NCBI GenBank assembly: GCA_038528605.1
Contig: JBCBEP010000079.1
Coordinates: 1-15,752 of the forward strand
From: Thermohalobaculum sp038528605
GTDB lineage: Bacteria > Pseudomonadota > Alphaproteobacteria > Rhodobacterales > Rhodobacteraceae
DNA: 15,752 nucleotides
Direction: 5' to 3'
The notes under the pieces are model-generated. The model saw nothing but the letters and a program-made list of their open reading frames with translations. It did not search any database and was not told the DNA's origin. Of the stretch, positions 1 to 8,447 are shown piece by piece. The translations under genes were made by a program, and so were the position numbers. Every line of letters starts with the position of its first letter. Position 1 is the first letter of the stretch.

Positions 1-166
1 TCGGAGTTTCAGACGCATCCTACGGGGCCATTGGAAATCCGGTCATTCGCTGCGGTCGCATCATGCCCGCAGAGCCAATCGGCTGGGTTGCGGACAGAGG
101 CGCCTTTCGCGATCGCGGAATGACCAGCTCGAGAAGTGAATTCGCAAGCTACGCGACGAATGATAC
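1..166. other. Window edge, no gene recognised
   Basis: I see no convincing coding region, RNA gene or repeat in these first bases. Short open frames exist on both strands but none has a credible ribosome binding site or a recognisable product. The stretch lies beyond the decayed frame that ends the leftward operon, so it may be further decayed sequence or intergenic DNA. Confidence 0.4.
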
Positions 167-649
167 TCACTCTAGAGTGCCGCGAGTCCTGAGATCCGTT
201 GTTTGCGTCCGCATGAGCTGCCCGGGAAGTGATCTCGAATGAGCCCAGACGCTTAAGACGATGGCCGTGCCTGAGACGGTGGTCATCGGAGTGCCTGGAA
301 AGGAATTCGCGTATTCGGCAAGGTCAATCAAGATCAAGTATCCCATATCGGGCAGTCCGCCGATTAGCGCAGTCACCTAAAGGGCGGTGCTGCCGCCCTT
401 CTTGGCGAAAACGGCGCCGACGATTGTGACCACACCGAACTTAGCGAGACTCCATCAATGCTGACAGAGGATAACCGAGCGCTCGTCAGGGTAGTCGGCC
501 GCGAGGCCTGTCGCATCGACGCCATCAAGGATCGCGCTGATCGCTCCCGTGGGGGTGAAGGTCATGACGATCGCGCCGGCGAAAAAATGCATGGAACCCC
601 AGCTCACCAGAGAATACGGCGTCGACCTACAGAACATGTCTCCAAGCAT
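167..649 (-). pseudogene. Decayed small membrane-protein gene at the end of the efflux operon
   Basis: One minus-strand frame reads from an ATG at 649 to a TGA at 169-167 and is interrupted by two in-frame stops, TGA at 457-455 and TAG at 379-377. All three pieces look coherent when read through: hydrophobic segments around FFAGAIVMTF, FGVVTIVGAVF and the ALIGGLPDMGYLILIDL stretch, then the TTVSGTAIVLSV segment. That suggests a former protein of about 160 residues with three or four membrane segments. The ATG lies three bases after the patatin stop, in the same frame, so it would have been the fifth gene of the operon. I do not recognise the family. The alternative is that these are chance open frames; the continuous hydrophobic character in one frame argues against this but does not prove it. 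Confidence 0.45.
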
Positions 650-652
650 GAC

Positions 653-1894
653 TCATGGTCTGGCTGCTGCATTGTTCTTCGAGCCTTGAGAGGTGGCTCG
701 CACGAAGTTGGGCGGCTCGCTCGCCCAGTGGGCGCCCTCTTGTCCGATTGCGCGCCCCAGATCGTAGAGGGCACGCATGTAGGTGGTGTCGAAGGCCTCC
801 CTTGGTTCAAGGTCGAAGCTCTTTGGAACCGCAAGGATCCTGAGCTCCACGCCGTCGCGCTCGGTGATCGCGAAGATCTTGTAGAGATCGCCAGTGCTCG
901 ATCCGCCGATCAGGCTCGAGATGGCCTTGCCCGCAATGGAAAGGACGCCGAGGTCGACGGGGTCGTACACCTTCTCAAGCGCATTGTTTACCATCACGTA
1001 AAGCGTACGGTCGATCTTGAGGCCGAGCGCCGTGTCAATTTCGCGGATCGAGAGCTCGGGGCTGAAGACCATTACCTGTTGGGTCGCGCCGCCGTCGACA
1101 TGGAGCTCGTCGAAGACCTCGCCGCCCGGTGCGACCGAGGGGATCACAACGGGCGGGAAGACCGCGGGGATCGCCGAGGACGCACGGATCAGGTCCCGAA
1201 TGAGGGTGATCGCCTCGGGGTGGCGGGTCCGCGCGATGTTGGTGACGTTCCAGATGACGGGGCGAGCCGCATCGAGGTTGGTGGTGCCGATCAGGAGAGT
1301 GCGGCCGCGCTCGGATTCCGCAGCGAGCGCCGCGACTACCGCGTCGTCGATGTAGCGCTCGATCAGCCCATTATAGGCGCGCGTGTCTGAGAGTGCGGCA
1401 CCGCCGGTGAGCGCCGAGAAGGGGGCCGGTTCGAGCAGATCTTCGGTCGAGTAGGCGGTGTAGAACTCGCGCAGCACCGCATCGTAGTCGGGTCCGAGGA
1501 ACGCGAAGAGACCGATGATCGCGCCGGTGCTGACCCCGCTGACCACGTCGAAGACCGGCCGGTCGCCGCGCTCGGACCACCCTGCCAGGACACCGGCACC
1601 GAAGGCTCCGTCGGCACCGCCGCCCGATAGGGCGAGCAGCGTCTCGCTGGCCCGCGTACCCGTGGTGATCGCGCCGGCATGCGTCGCGGCCGTGCGCGCC
1701 GTCAGCTCCGCGCGCACGGCCGCAAGGCTCCTGTCGCCCAGCGTGTCGCCCCAACTCCTCAGCGTGCCCGGGATATTGTAGGGCGCTGAGAGCGCAATGG
1801 CCTCTTCGGGGATCGGCGTTCGGGGCTGGGACGCGCAAGAGGCAAGTGTCAGGAGCATCAGGCCAAGCGCTGCAGCACGGCGCTCGATTTTCAT
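653..1894 (-). CDS. Patatin-like phospholipase, lipoprotein
   Basis: A 413-residue patatin-family serine hydrolase (lipid acyl hydrolase). The N-terminus is a lipoprotein signal: basic start, hydrophobic core, and lipobox LASC with the lipid-carrying Cys at residue 20, so the enzyme is probably membrane-anchored on the periplasmic side. The patatin signature is complete: glycine-rich oxyanion loop SGGGADGAFG at 90-99, nucleophile elbow GVSTG at 120-124 with Ser122, and DGG at 267-269 supplying the catalytic Asp267 of a Ser-Asp dyad. Its ATG overlaps the stop of the preceding hydrolase gene by four bases (ATGA), and a GGGGAG site lies seven bases upstream inside that gene, so it is co-translated with the efflux operon. 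The substrate cannot be read from the sequence. Location next to an RND pump suggests membrane-lipid or xenobiotic ester turnover (inference). Family assignment is secure, physiological role is not. Confidence 0.93.
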   Translation of the reverse strand: MKIERRAAALGLMLLTLASCASQPRTPIPEEAIALSAPYNIPGTLRSWGDTLGDRSLAAVRAELTARTAATHAGAITTGTRASETLLALSGGGADGAFGAGVLAGWSERGDRPVFDVVSGVSTGAIIGLFAFLGPDYDAVLREFYTAYSTEDLLEPAPFSALTGGAALSDTRAYNGLIERYIDDAVVAALAAESERGRTLLIGTTNLDAARPVIWNVTNIARTRHPEAITLIRDLIRASSAIPAVFPPVVIPSVAPGGEVFDELHVDGGATQQVMVFSPELSIREIDTALGLKIDRTLYVMVNNALEKVYDPVDLGVLSIAGKAISSLIGGSSTGDLYKIFAITERDGVELRILAVPKSFDLEPREAFDTTYMRALYDLGRAIGQEGAHWASEPPNFVRATSQGSKNNAAARP

Positions 1895-2754
1895 AGGAAA
1901 CTCCCCTGATCATAGGCTTGGACAGCATATGGGTCGCCTGCGCCCTTGAGCGTTTCGACCCGACGCTGGAACAGGGCTTCATCATACCCGCTGTCCAAGG
2001 CGTCGGGCGGCGCGGCGTCCATTCTCCGTGAGAAGCGCAGGGGTTCACCGCGTTCTGCCTGAGCAAAGAGCGGCGCCAGGAAGTTCTCGAACGTCCCGAC
2101 CTCCTCGACATTGTGGGTCTGCCAAGCGGCGAAGAAGTCCGGACCATAGGCTGCGGTGAGGCGACGGTTGATCAGGCGTGAGATTGGGTCGCGGCCGCTG
2201 ACGCCGATGACGACTTCGTAGTGGTAGTGCACACCCACCCGCTTTCCTTCATCGAACACATTGCGGAAGTGAATGCGCAGCATCATGGCGGGGCCGAGGA
2301 GCGGCAGGCGTTTTCCCATCGCCCACCCGTCGGGACCTGCGTAGTACACAGTGAGCTTCGCATCGACCGGGAAGCGCTGTCCGAAGACGCCATATTGCAT
2401 CGCTTCGCGAATGTGGATCTGCGTCCGCCCCGGCAGCGGCGAGCCGTCTGCCGAGGTACGACCGATCAACGTTGCGCTCAGGTGGTCGACGGGATGCCAC
2501 AGCATATAGCCCGGCACCCTTTCGCCCACATAGCCCGGGACATCCTCGAGCGTGACGCGGAGCGTGGTGAAAGTGCGGAACCACCAGCTAAGCATCTCGG
2601 CGCTTACAGAGCGCAGAAGCGGATGGTTCAGCACGACGGTGAACTGCCCATTGTCGCGTTGCGAGATGTCGAAATGGGAGGCGGATTTCTCACGCAGGCG
2701 CCAGCCGAAATCGCGCGCGGATGGCATGTCGCCAGAGGCGCTCGCCGAACTCAT
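1891..2754 (-). CDS. PhlG-type (DAPG hydrolase family) putative metal hydrolase
   Basis: A 287-residue soluble protein without a signal peptide, resembling the 2,4-diacetylphloroglucinol hydrolase (PhlG) family. PhlG is a zinc enzyme cleaving a carbon-carbon bond to release acetate from an acylated phloroglucinol. Family-like blocks seen are HPLLRSVSAEMLSWWF at 44-59, YMLWHPVDH at 83-91, IHIRE at 113-117 and HNVEEVGTFENFLAPLF at 214-230. PhlG binds zinc with two His and two Glu; by spacing the matching residues here would be His87 (or His91), Glu117, His214 and Glu218, the last two forming an H-x3-E pair. That mapping is by eye. The gene sits between the RND pump and the patatin lipoprotein with ATGA overlaps at both ends; a GGAG site lies eight bases before its start. 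The true substrate is unknown; a related acylated aromatic or polyketide is a reasonable guess from family and context. Confidence 0.78.
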   Translation of the reverse strand: MSSASASGDMPSARDFGWRLREKSASHFDISQRDNGQFTVVLNHPLLRSVSAEMLSWWFRTFTTLRVTLEDVPGYVGERVPGYMLWHPVDHLSATLIGRTSADGSPLPGRTQIHIREAMQYGVFGQRFPVDAKLTVYYAGPDGWAMGKRLPLLGPAMMLRIHFRNVFDEGKRVGVHYHYEVVIGVSGRDPISRLINRRLTAAYGPDFFAAWQTHNVEEVGTFENFLAPLFAQAERGEPLRFSRRMDAAPPDALDSGYDEALFQRRVETLKGAGDPYAVQAYDQGSFL

Positions 2755-5700
2755 GCTTCGTACTCCGGATGGACCGTTCGGGGTGACCCAGCGCTCCTGC
2801 CTCGCGGGCGTAGCAGGACGTAGCAGAGGGGCGGGACGACGAGCAGTGTCACGGGAGAGGCAACTGCAAGCCCGCCGATCATGATGGTTGCCATCGGCTC
2901 AAACAGATTGCCGCCTGACAAGACCATCGGCACGAGCCCGAAGACGGTGGTGAGTGAGGTAAGAATGACCGGTCTTGCCCGAGACTTTGCCGCGGCGACG
3001 ATGGCTTCGTCGATGGGCTTGGTCTCGCGCTCGATATCGATCTGATTGATCAGGACGATGGCGTTGTTGATGATGATGCCCATCAAGGACATCACCCCCA
3101 GCATCGCAAAGAACGACATCGGTTGACCCGCAGCGATCATCGCGTAGGGCGCCCCGATGATGATCAGGGGTATGGTCAAGAAGGTCGCAAAAGCCCGGCG
3201 CATCGAGTTGAACTGGAAGACGAGGGCCGCGAACATGACGCCGAGGGCTATGGGCAGATTGGCCCCCATCTGGCCCATCACGTCTGCACTGTCCTCGATC
3301 TCGCCACCGATGTGGATCCGGTAGGTGGGCGGCAGTTGGAGCCCGTCCAGGACCGGCTGGATGCGTGACAGCGTGTCTTCGGCGCTAAGCTCCGCGCTTT
3401 TGGCCGAGACGATGATCTGGCGAACCTGGTTCTCTCGGCGGATTTCGGAGAACTCGAGCGTAGGCCGAAAGGTCGCCACCTGATCAACCGCGATCAACCT
3501 CCCACCAGTCGTTATCGACAGGTTGGCGAGGTCCTCGATGCTGTCGCGGCTGCCGGGGGTCGCGCGCAGCACGATGGGGATCTGCGCGTCGCCTTCGCGG
3601 AAAATCGAGTACTGGGTGCCCGAGAAGTAGGCTGCCATCACCTCTGAGATGTCGCGCGAGGTCACCTCGAACTCCCGCGCCTTATCCTGCGCGATGTCGA
3701 CCACGACTTTGATGACCTTGTTGCCCCAGTCGCTTTCGTTCTTCACGACCGCCGGCAGCGCCGCCACGGCAGTCTCGACCTTCGCCGCCGCTGCCAAGAG
3801 CACATCGGCGTCGGGGCCCGAGATCTCGACATCGACGATGCCGCTCTCCGAGCCGCCCTGGGGCAGGCGGGTGACGCGGAACCGCGCTTCGGGGAAGCGC
3901 TCGATGAAGACGCGGCGGGCCCGGTCCACCATTTCTTCCGCCGCGGCGAGGGAGGTGACGTTCACCTGGAAGAACGCACTTGCCGGGTCCGGGTCGGCGG
4001 GGTTGAGGCCCAGATTGAAGCGCGGGCCGCCATCGCCGATATAGGCCGTGCTACTGCGGAGCTCGGGGTTCTCGGTTTTGTCGCTCAGCCAGTCCTGCAC
4101 CCTGAGCGCCATCCGTTCGGTCTCGGAGATCGCGGCGTCGCTGGGCAGATCCATGTAGACGAGGAAGTCCGCCCGCTCGCTGAAGGGGAACATCTCCGGC
4201 TTGAGGCGTCCGAACTGCGAGGCGCTGAAGCCGACCGCGAGCAACACCACCACGGTGATCGGAACGCCGAAGGGCAAGAGCCGCCGCACCAGCCAGCCAT
4301 AGGCACGAATGCTGAAACCCTCCCCGCCGGTCGAAGGATTGGGACGCAGCAGCATGGCACAGAGGTATGGGAGCACGTAGAGCGCCGTGAGCCAGGAGCC
4401 GAGCAGCATCGACGCCACCACCGCGCCGAGGGAGAAGGAGAACTCGCCCTCCGTGCCCTCGATCAGCAGCATCGGGATGAAGGCGGAGATTGTCGTGATC
4501 GAGGCAACACCGAGCGGCACAAGGAACTGCGATCCGGCCGAGAGTGCCGCCGCCCGCGGCTGCATGCCGGCGTCGATTCGTTTGCCGATGTCCTCGACCA
4601 CCACCAGGCCGTTGTCGACCAGAAGGCCGAGCGAGATGATCACCGCGGCGATCGAGACCTTCTCGACATCGACGCCGATCAGCCCCATCGAAGCGAGGGC
4701 GAAGCAGATGGTGAAGGGCACAATGCAGGCGATCACCAACGCCGAGCGCAGGCCGAGGAAAATGAGCATCACCACGAAGACGATCACGAAGGTCTGTCCG
4801 ACATTCCCGAGCGCGCCGTTCACTGACTCGGAGACGTTGGTCGCCTGAAAGGTCGAAACATTGAGCGCGATGCCGATGGGCCGGCTGTTCTCGAAGTCGG
4901 TGAGGGCCGTGGCTAGCCGGCCGCCGAGGTCTTGGATGTCGGTGCCCGAGGCCATCTCGATGGCGGCGACGATGGCCGGCGCGCCGTTGAAGAAGACGGG
5001 GGTCGATTTCGGGTCCTCATAGCCGCGGCGGACTTCGATCAGATCCGAGAGCCGCACATAGCCGGAGAGCCCGTCGATCCTCGTCAGAACCCCACGGATC
5101 TGTTCGATGGTCGATAGATCGCCGTTCGCCTCCAGCGTAATCGTCGTGCCGCCAGCATCGATTTGGCCGGCCGGAAGGATCACGTTCTGCGCTTGTAGAT
5201 CATCGAGCAATTGTTGGAGCTGGACGCCCACGGACGCGAGCTTGCGGATGTCGACCTCTAACCAGATCCGCTCTTCCTGCTCGCCGTGGAACGTGACCTT
5301 GCTAATGCCCGAGACACGGAAGAGCGCTGTGCGCAGATCTTCGGCGACATCCTCGATCTCGGCCAGTGAGAACCCGTCCCCTGTGATCGCGACCGTCGCA
5401 ATCGCCACGTCGCCGTAGTCGGTGTTCACCTGAACCTCGGATGTACCATCCGGCAACTCGCCCTCTACGGCGTCCATCTTGTTGCGCAGGTCCTCCCACG
5501 CCGCGTCGATTCCGGCCCCCGCCACCGCGTCGTAGAGGGTGACGTAGATGAGGACGCGTCCGGTACTGATGATGGTTTCGATGTCCTCGATCTCGCCGAT
5601 CTCACGCAGCTTTCGCTCAAGCGGTATGGCGATCAGGTCCTCGATCCGCGTCGGTGCCATCCCGTCGAAGAACGCAGTAACAACGGCCGTCCGGATCGTG

Positions 5701-5822
5701 ATCTCGGGGTCCTCGCGTTTCGGGATTGTGAGGTAGGACGCGATCCCCATCGCAAGGATCAAGAGCATCATCAGGATCGTGAAGCGAGTCTTTTCCAGCC
5801 CGAAGCGCGTGACGAAATCCAT
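2751..5822 (-). CDS. RND-family efflux permease
   Basis: A 1023-residue inner-membrane pump of the AcrB/MexF (HAE) superfamily, normal in length. The N-terminus MDFVTRFGLEKTRFTILMML and the following IPKREDPEI block are typical. After the first membrane helix comes a large periplasmic domain (about 35-340), then helices 2-6 (about 342-490), helix 7 (about 517-536), a second periplasmic domain (540-850) and helices 8-12 (about 853-1005). In helix 4 the usual Asp-Asp pair is D403-N404 (LLVDNG). In helix 10 the position of the AcrB Lys940 is Asn919 (GIIINNAIV), so the charged relay of classical drug pumps is reduced to one Asp. It lies downstream of its fusion protein with a one-base overlap (TGATG) and upstream of the PhlG-like gene with a four-base overlap. 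No TolC-type gene is nearby, so an outer-membrane channel would be borrowed. Substrate unknown. Confidence 0.95.
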   Translation of the reverse strand: MDFVTRFGLEKTRFTILMMLLILAMGIASYLTIPKREDPEITIRTAVVTAFFDGMAPTRIEDLIAIPLERKLREIGEIEDIETIISTGRVLIYVTLYDAVAGAGIDAAWEDLRNKMDAVEGELPDGTSEVQVNTDYGDVAIATVAITGDGFSLAEIEDVAEDLRTALFRVSGISKVTFHGEQEERIWLEVDIRKLASVGVQLQQLLDDLQAQNVILPAGQIDAGGTTITLEANGDLSTIEQIRGVLTRIDGLSGYVRLSDLIEVRRGYEDPKSTPVFFNGAPAIVAAIEMASGTDIQDLGGRLATALTDFENSRPIGIALNVSTFQATNVSESVNGALGNVGQTFVIVFVVMLIFLGLRSALVIACIVPFTICFALASMGLIGVDVEKVSIAAVIISLGLLVDNGLVVVEDIGKRIDAGMQPRAAALSAGSQFLVPLGVASITTISAFIPMLLIEGTEGEFSFSLGAVVASMLLGSWLTALYVLPYLCAMLLRPNPSTGGEGFSIRAYGWLVRRLLPFGVPITVVVLLAVGFSASQFGRLKPEMFPFSERADFLVYMDLPSDAAISETERMALRVQDWLSDKTENPELRSSTAYIGDGGPRFNLGLNPADPDPASAFFQVNVTSLAAAEEMVDRARRVFIERFPEARFRVTRLPQGGSESGIVDVEISGPDADVLLAAAAKVETAVAALPAVVKNESDWGNKVIKVVVDIAQDKAREFEVTSRDISEVMAAYFSGTQYSIFREGDAQIPIVLRATPGSRDSIEDLANLSITTGGRLIAVDQVATFRPTLEFSEIRRENQVRQIIVSAKSAELSAEDTLSRIQPVLDGLQLPPTYRIHIGGEIEDSADVMGQMGANLPIALGVMFAALVFQFNSMRRAFATFLTIPLIIIGAPYAMIAAGQPMSFFAMLGVMSLMGIIINNAIVLINQIDIERETKPIDEAIVAAAKSRARPVILTSLTTVFGLVPMVLSGGNLFEPMATIMIGGLAVASPVTLLVVPPLCYVLLRPRGRSAGSPRTVHPEYEA

Positions 5823-6949
5823 CAGCGGGCCTCGCCGTCCGGGAGGAGCTTCACGTCCATCCCGTCACGCAGAAACGTTACGCCCTTGGTGGCAACCCGC
5901 TCGCCGGGTGTGAGCCCTTCGATGATCAGGAATTGATTGCCGCGGATGCCGGCCATGGTGACCTTACGACGCCGCACAGTGCCGGTGTCGGGATCGTAGA
6001 CGAATACCTCCAGGTCGACGACTTCGCCCGGGCCGGCATCGGCGGGCACTTCCACATCGGGGATCGCCGCCGTCATCGGCACAAGATGTCCACGCTCAGA
6101 AGGGAGTGCGAACTCGAACGCGACCTCCACGGCCATCCCGGCCTTGATGAGAGGATGGGTCTCCTGAAGCCGAACGACCACCGGGAACGAGGAGACCGTG
6201 CCAGCGCGCTCGCCAAGCTCGCTAACTACCGCGCTCAGGACTACGGACGGGTCGTCGGCCAGCCTGACTTGCGCGGGCGTGCCCACGACCAGCCGCTCGA
6301 TCACGCCGAAGCTGACGGAGAAGGAAACCTCGTAATCCTGTTGCTCATAGACCGTCAGCACCGTCTGCCCGACCGAGACCGTGGCGAAGCTCTCCACCTC
6401 GATGGCGTCTACGATCCCATCGAACGGCGCATAGAGCTTGCTGTCGGCCAGGTCCTGCTCGGCAGACGCCAAATCCTGCCGCGACTGAGTGAGCTGGGCC
6501 CGGCTTTGCAACACCGCCGTGCGGTCGTCGTCCCGGCTCACCACCGTGCCGACGCCACGGTCGAGCAGCTGCTGTGAGCGCGCGAGATCGTCCTCGGCCT
6601 TAGCAAGCGTCGCCTCGGCCTCCTCGACCGCCGCGCGGCGGTTTTCGATCTGGGTCTGGAACTGATCGACCTGCAGTTCGGCGAGGAGATCGCCTTCGCG
6701 GACCCGCTGTCCCACGTCGAGCATCAGCCGCCCGAGGCGGCCGCTCACCTCGAAGGAAAGCACATTGACTTCGCCCGGCTCCAGCACGCCGGGATAGCGC
6801 CGCACAGTCGTCCGCTCGATATCTTCCACCACCTCGGTGACCAGCCCGCGCACTGGCGGCTCCGACCGCTCCTCCGTCTCTTCAGGCAGGCACCCGGCCA
6901 CGAGACCGAGGCTCAAGATCGTCACCGCCATGCGCGTCAGACTGGACAT
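5822..6949 (-). CDS. RND efflux periplasmic adaptor (HlyD/MFP family), lipoprotein
   Basis: A 375-residue membrane-fusion protein linking the RND pump to an outer-membrane channel. I start it at the ATG at 6949, because the protein then begins with a short basic, hydrophobic signal ending in lipobox LVAGC (Cys20). An AGGG site lies five bases upstream. The open frame extends further 5' to 7228, but that part lies inside the divergent regulator gene and looks non-coding. Domains in order: the first lipoyl half with LSFEVSGRLGRLMLDVGQRV (64-83) and REGDLLAELQ (84-93); a coiled-coil hairpin (about 97-172) rich in Ala, Glu, Gln and Asp; the second lipoyl half with APFDGIV (174-180); then beta-barrel and membrane-proximal domains to the end. 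It is the first gene of the operon and its stop overlaps the pump start by one base. Confidence 0.93.
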   Translation of the reverse strand: MSSLTRMAVTILSLGLVAGCLPEETEERSEPPVRGLVTEVVEDIERTTVRRYPGVLEPGEVNVLSFEVSGRLGRLMLDVGQRVREGDLLAELQVDQFQTQIENRRAAVEEAEATLAKAEDDLARSQQLLDRGVGTVVSRDDDRTAVLQSRAQLTQSRQDLASAEQDLADSKLYAPFDGIVDAIEVESFATVSVGQTVLTVYEQQDYEVSFSVSFGVIERLVVGTPAQVRLADDPSVVLSAVVSELGERAGTVSSFPVVVRLQETHPLIKAGMAVEVAFEFALPSERGHLVPMTAAIPDVEVPADAGPGEVVDLEVFVYDPDTGTVRRRKVTMAGIRGNQFLIIEGLTPGERVATKGVTFLRDGMDVKLLPDGEAR

Positions 6950-7042
6950 TCTTGCCCTATGGCTGCATCGCACCTGCCGGAGGCGCGAAATGAACTGCCG
7001 AAAGGAGACTATCCGCGCGTCTGGGCGCGAAGGAGGACCGAG
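6950..7042. promoter_or_regulatory. Divergent promoter region of efflux operon and AraC regulator
   Basis: These 93 bases separate the start of the adaptor gene (minus) from that of the AraC-type regulator (plus), so both promoters and any regulator site must lie here or within the 5' ends of the genes. I see the Shine-Dalgarno of the regulator at 7031-7036 but no convincing -35/-10 pair and no clear direct repeat. The layout is the usual one for a regulator controlling its neighbour and itself. Confidence 0.5.
7031..7036 (+). promoter_or_regulatory. Ribosome binding site that fixes the AraC regulator start
   Basis: A perfect AGGAGG lies six bases before the ATG at 7043. It decides between this start and an upstream in-frame ATG at 6959, which lacks such a site and would place the gene within nine bases of the divergent adaptor start. 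Confidence 0.8.
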
Positions 7043-8092
7043 ATGACGACAAACCGGACCGTTCGCGACAAAATCTGGAACGGATCCCATCATATCAGCG
7101 TGCTCACCACGACCGTCGCCTTCGCCCTGGCCCGCGGCCACACGATGTCCGACATCGAGGCGGTGACAGGGCTCGACAGCGCGGTTCTCGGGGACCCGGA
7201 TGCGCGCCCTCCGGCGGAAGTCGCGCACCGCCTCTGGGACGCGCTCAAGAAAGCCGAGCCCAACACGCCGCTTGGTGTCGAGGCATCGCGGGCGGCCTCG
7301 CTAGGTGCGCTCGGCGGCATGATGCATGGCATGCAGTATGCAGCTACGCTGCGAGACGCCATGGAGTTCTTGATCCGAAATCGAGCGGTGCTCGCCAATC
7401 GACTGGAGATTGCCCTGATCGAGACCGCCGACGAGGCCCGCCTCGAGGCGCATCACCCGGCGGATCGCATTGACGATGGCTATGTCAGCGAGGTTGGCGC
7501 GGGCTTGCTCGTCCGTCTGTTTCGGGAAGTGCTGGGCCTTCGCGTACCGCCGATCCGTGTCGAGCTCCTCTCCGAGCCTTTAGGACCCGAGAAGGCCTAT
7601 CGCGACTTCTTTCGCTGCCCGGTGCAGTTCGGCGCCGATCGAGCCGCGCTCGTTTATTCTCGCGAGGTGGTTGCCCACCCTGTGCGTACCGCCGACCCTA
7701 CGCTCTTTGCCTTTGTGGAGCGACATTTCGAGTTCGCCCTGGCGCGGATCGCGGCGTCGGACGACCCGCCGGAACTTGCCTTGCTGCGCCAGGCGATCGC
7801 AGCTGCCGCAGCTGCCGGGGACTATCGCGCCGACAACGTAGCGCGACGCGCGGGCCTCACTTTACGCACTGCGCAGCGGAGAGCGGCCGTCTACAACCGC
7901 TCGCTACAAACCATGATCGAGGAGGCGCGGTTGGCCAACGCGCAAGCGTTTCTGAAGGACGAGACGATGACCGTCGCACAGGCCGCCGGGCTGCTCGGCT
8001 TCTCTGACGAGCGGGCGTTTCGGCGCGCGTATAAGAGGTGGACCGGTATCACGCCCTCCGCCTATCGGCGGCGCCCATCGTCGACGTCGTAA
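7043..8092 (+). CDS. AraC-family transcriptional regulator
   Basis: A 349-residue regulator. The N-terminal two thirds (about 15-200) look like the ligand-sensing domain often called the arabinose-binding domain of AraC-type regulators, the type in OruR-like proteins; the stretch ASLGALGGMMHGMQYAATLR at 84-103 is characteristic. The C-terminal 95 or so residues form the double helix-turn-helix, with the family ending GFSDERAFRRAYKRWTG followed by ITPSAYRRR. The ligand is not predictable from sequence; despite the domain name it is usually not a sugar in this group. It is transcribed divergently from the adaptor-pump-hydrolase-patatin operon and is the obvious candidate regulator of it. The strong AGGAGG site at 7031 supports the chosen start. 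Confidence 0.92.
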   Translation: MTTNRTVRDKIWNGSHHISVLTTTVAFALARGHTMSDIEAVTGLDSAVLGDPDARPPAEVAHRLWDALKKAEPNTPLGVEASRAASLGALGGMMHGMQYAATLRDAMEFLIRNRAVLANRLEIALIETADEARLEAHHPADRIDDGYVSEVGAGLLVRLFREVLGLRVPPIRVELLSEPLGPEKAYRDFFRCPVQFGADRAALVYSREVVAHPVRTADPTLFAFVERHFEFALARIAASDDPPELALLRQAIAAAAAAGDYRADNVARRAGLTLRTAQRRAAVYNRSLQTMIEEARLANAQAFLKDETMTVAQAAGLLGFSDERAFRRAYKRWTGITPSAYRRRPSSTS

Positions 8093-8447
8093 CGGCAATC
8101 AGCCGATGTCACCTGCGGGATTGATCTGGCCAGCAGCGGGCACGGCTTAACGCTGTTCGCCTCCGTAGAGCGCCCATGCGAAGCGTCGCTGAAAGGATCG
8201 GACGTGAACTGACCACTTCCAAGGCGCTGCCAGGGGACGTGTGACCAAGAACGCGTGTCGGCGCCCATTTATATACTAACTTGCGACCGACCCTGTTAGA
8301 CCCATAGAGGTCCGGACGGTCTCGGCATCGAGAGTTCAGGCTGCTGCAACCACTCCTGATGCTGCGCGCGCTGGTGCTGGCGGACAAACTCTTATCTGTC
8401 TCCGTTTCCGCGTAGCCCATGGGAGTGCTGAGTATTTCTTAGAGCCA
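8093..8447. other. Intergenic region between two convergent genes
   Basis: This stretch of about 355 bases lies between the 3' ends of the AraC-type and MarR-type genes. Two minus-strand open frames (8062-8268 and 8109-8420) cross it but have no recognisable domains and compositions typical of shadow frames. I see no hairpin followed by a T-run that would be a clear terminator, and no RNA gene. Confidence 0.45.

Noticed and set aside
458..1390. Long plus-strand open frame of 310 codons
   Set aside because: It lies antisense to the patatin gene, has no ribosome binding site and reads as an Arg/Asp/Gly-rich shadow of GC-rich coding DNA.
6950..7228. N-terminal extension of the adaptor protein by 93 residues
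   Set aside because: It overlaps the divergent regulator gene and would bury the lipoprotein signal; the ATG at 6949 gives a proper lipobox at residue 20.
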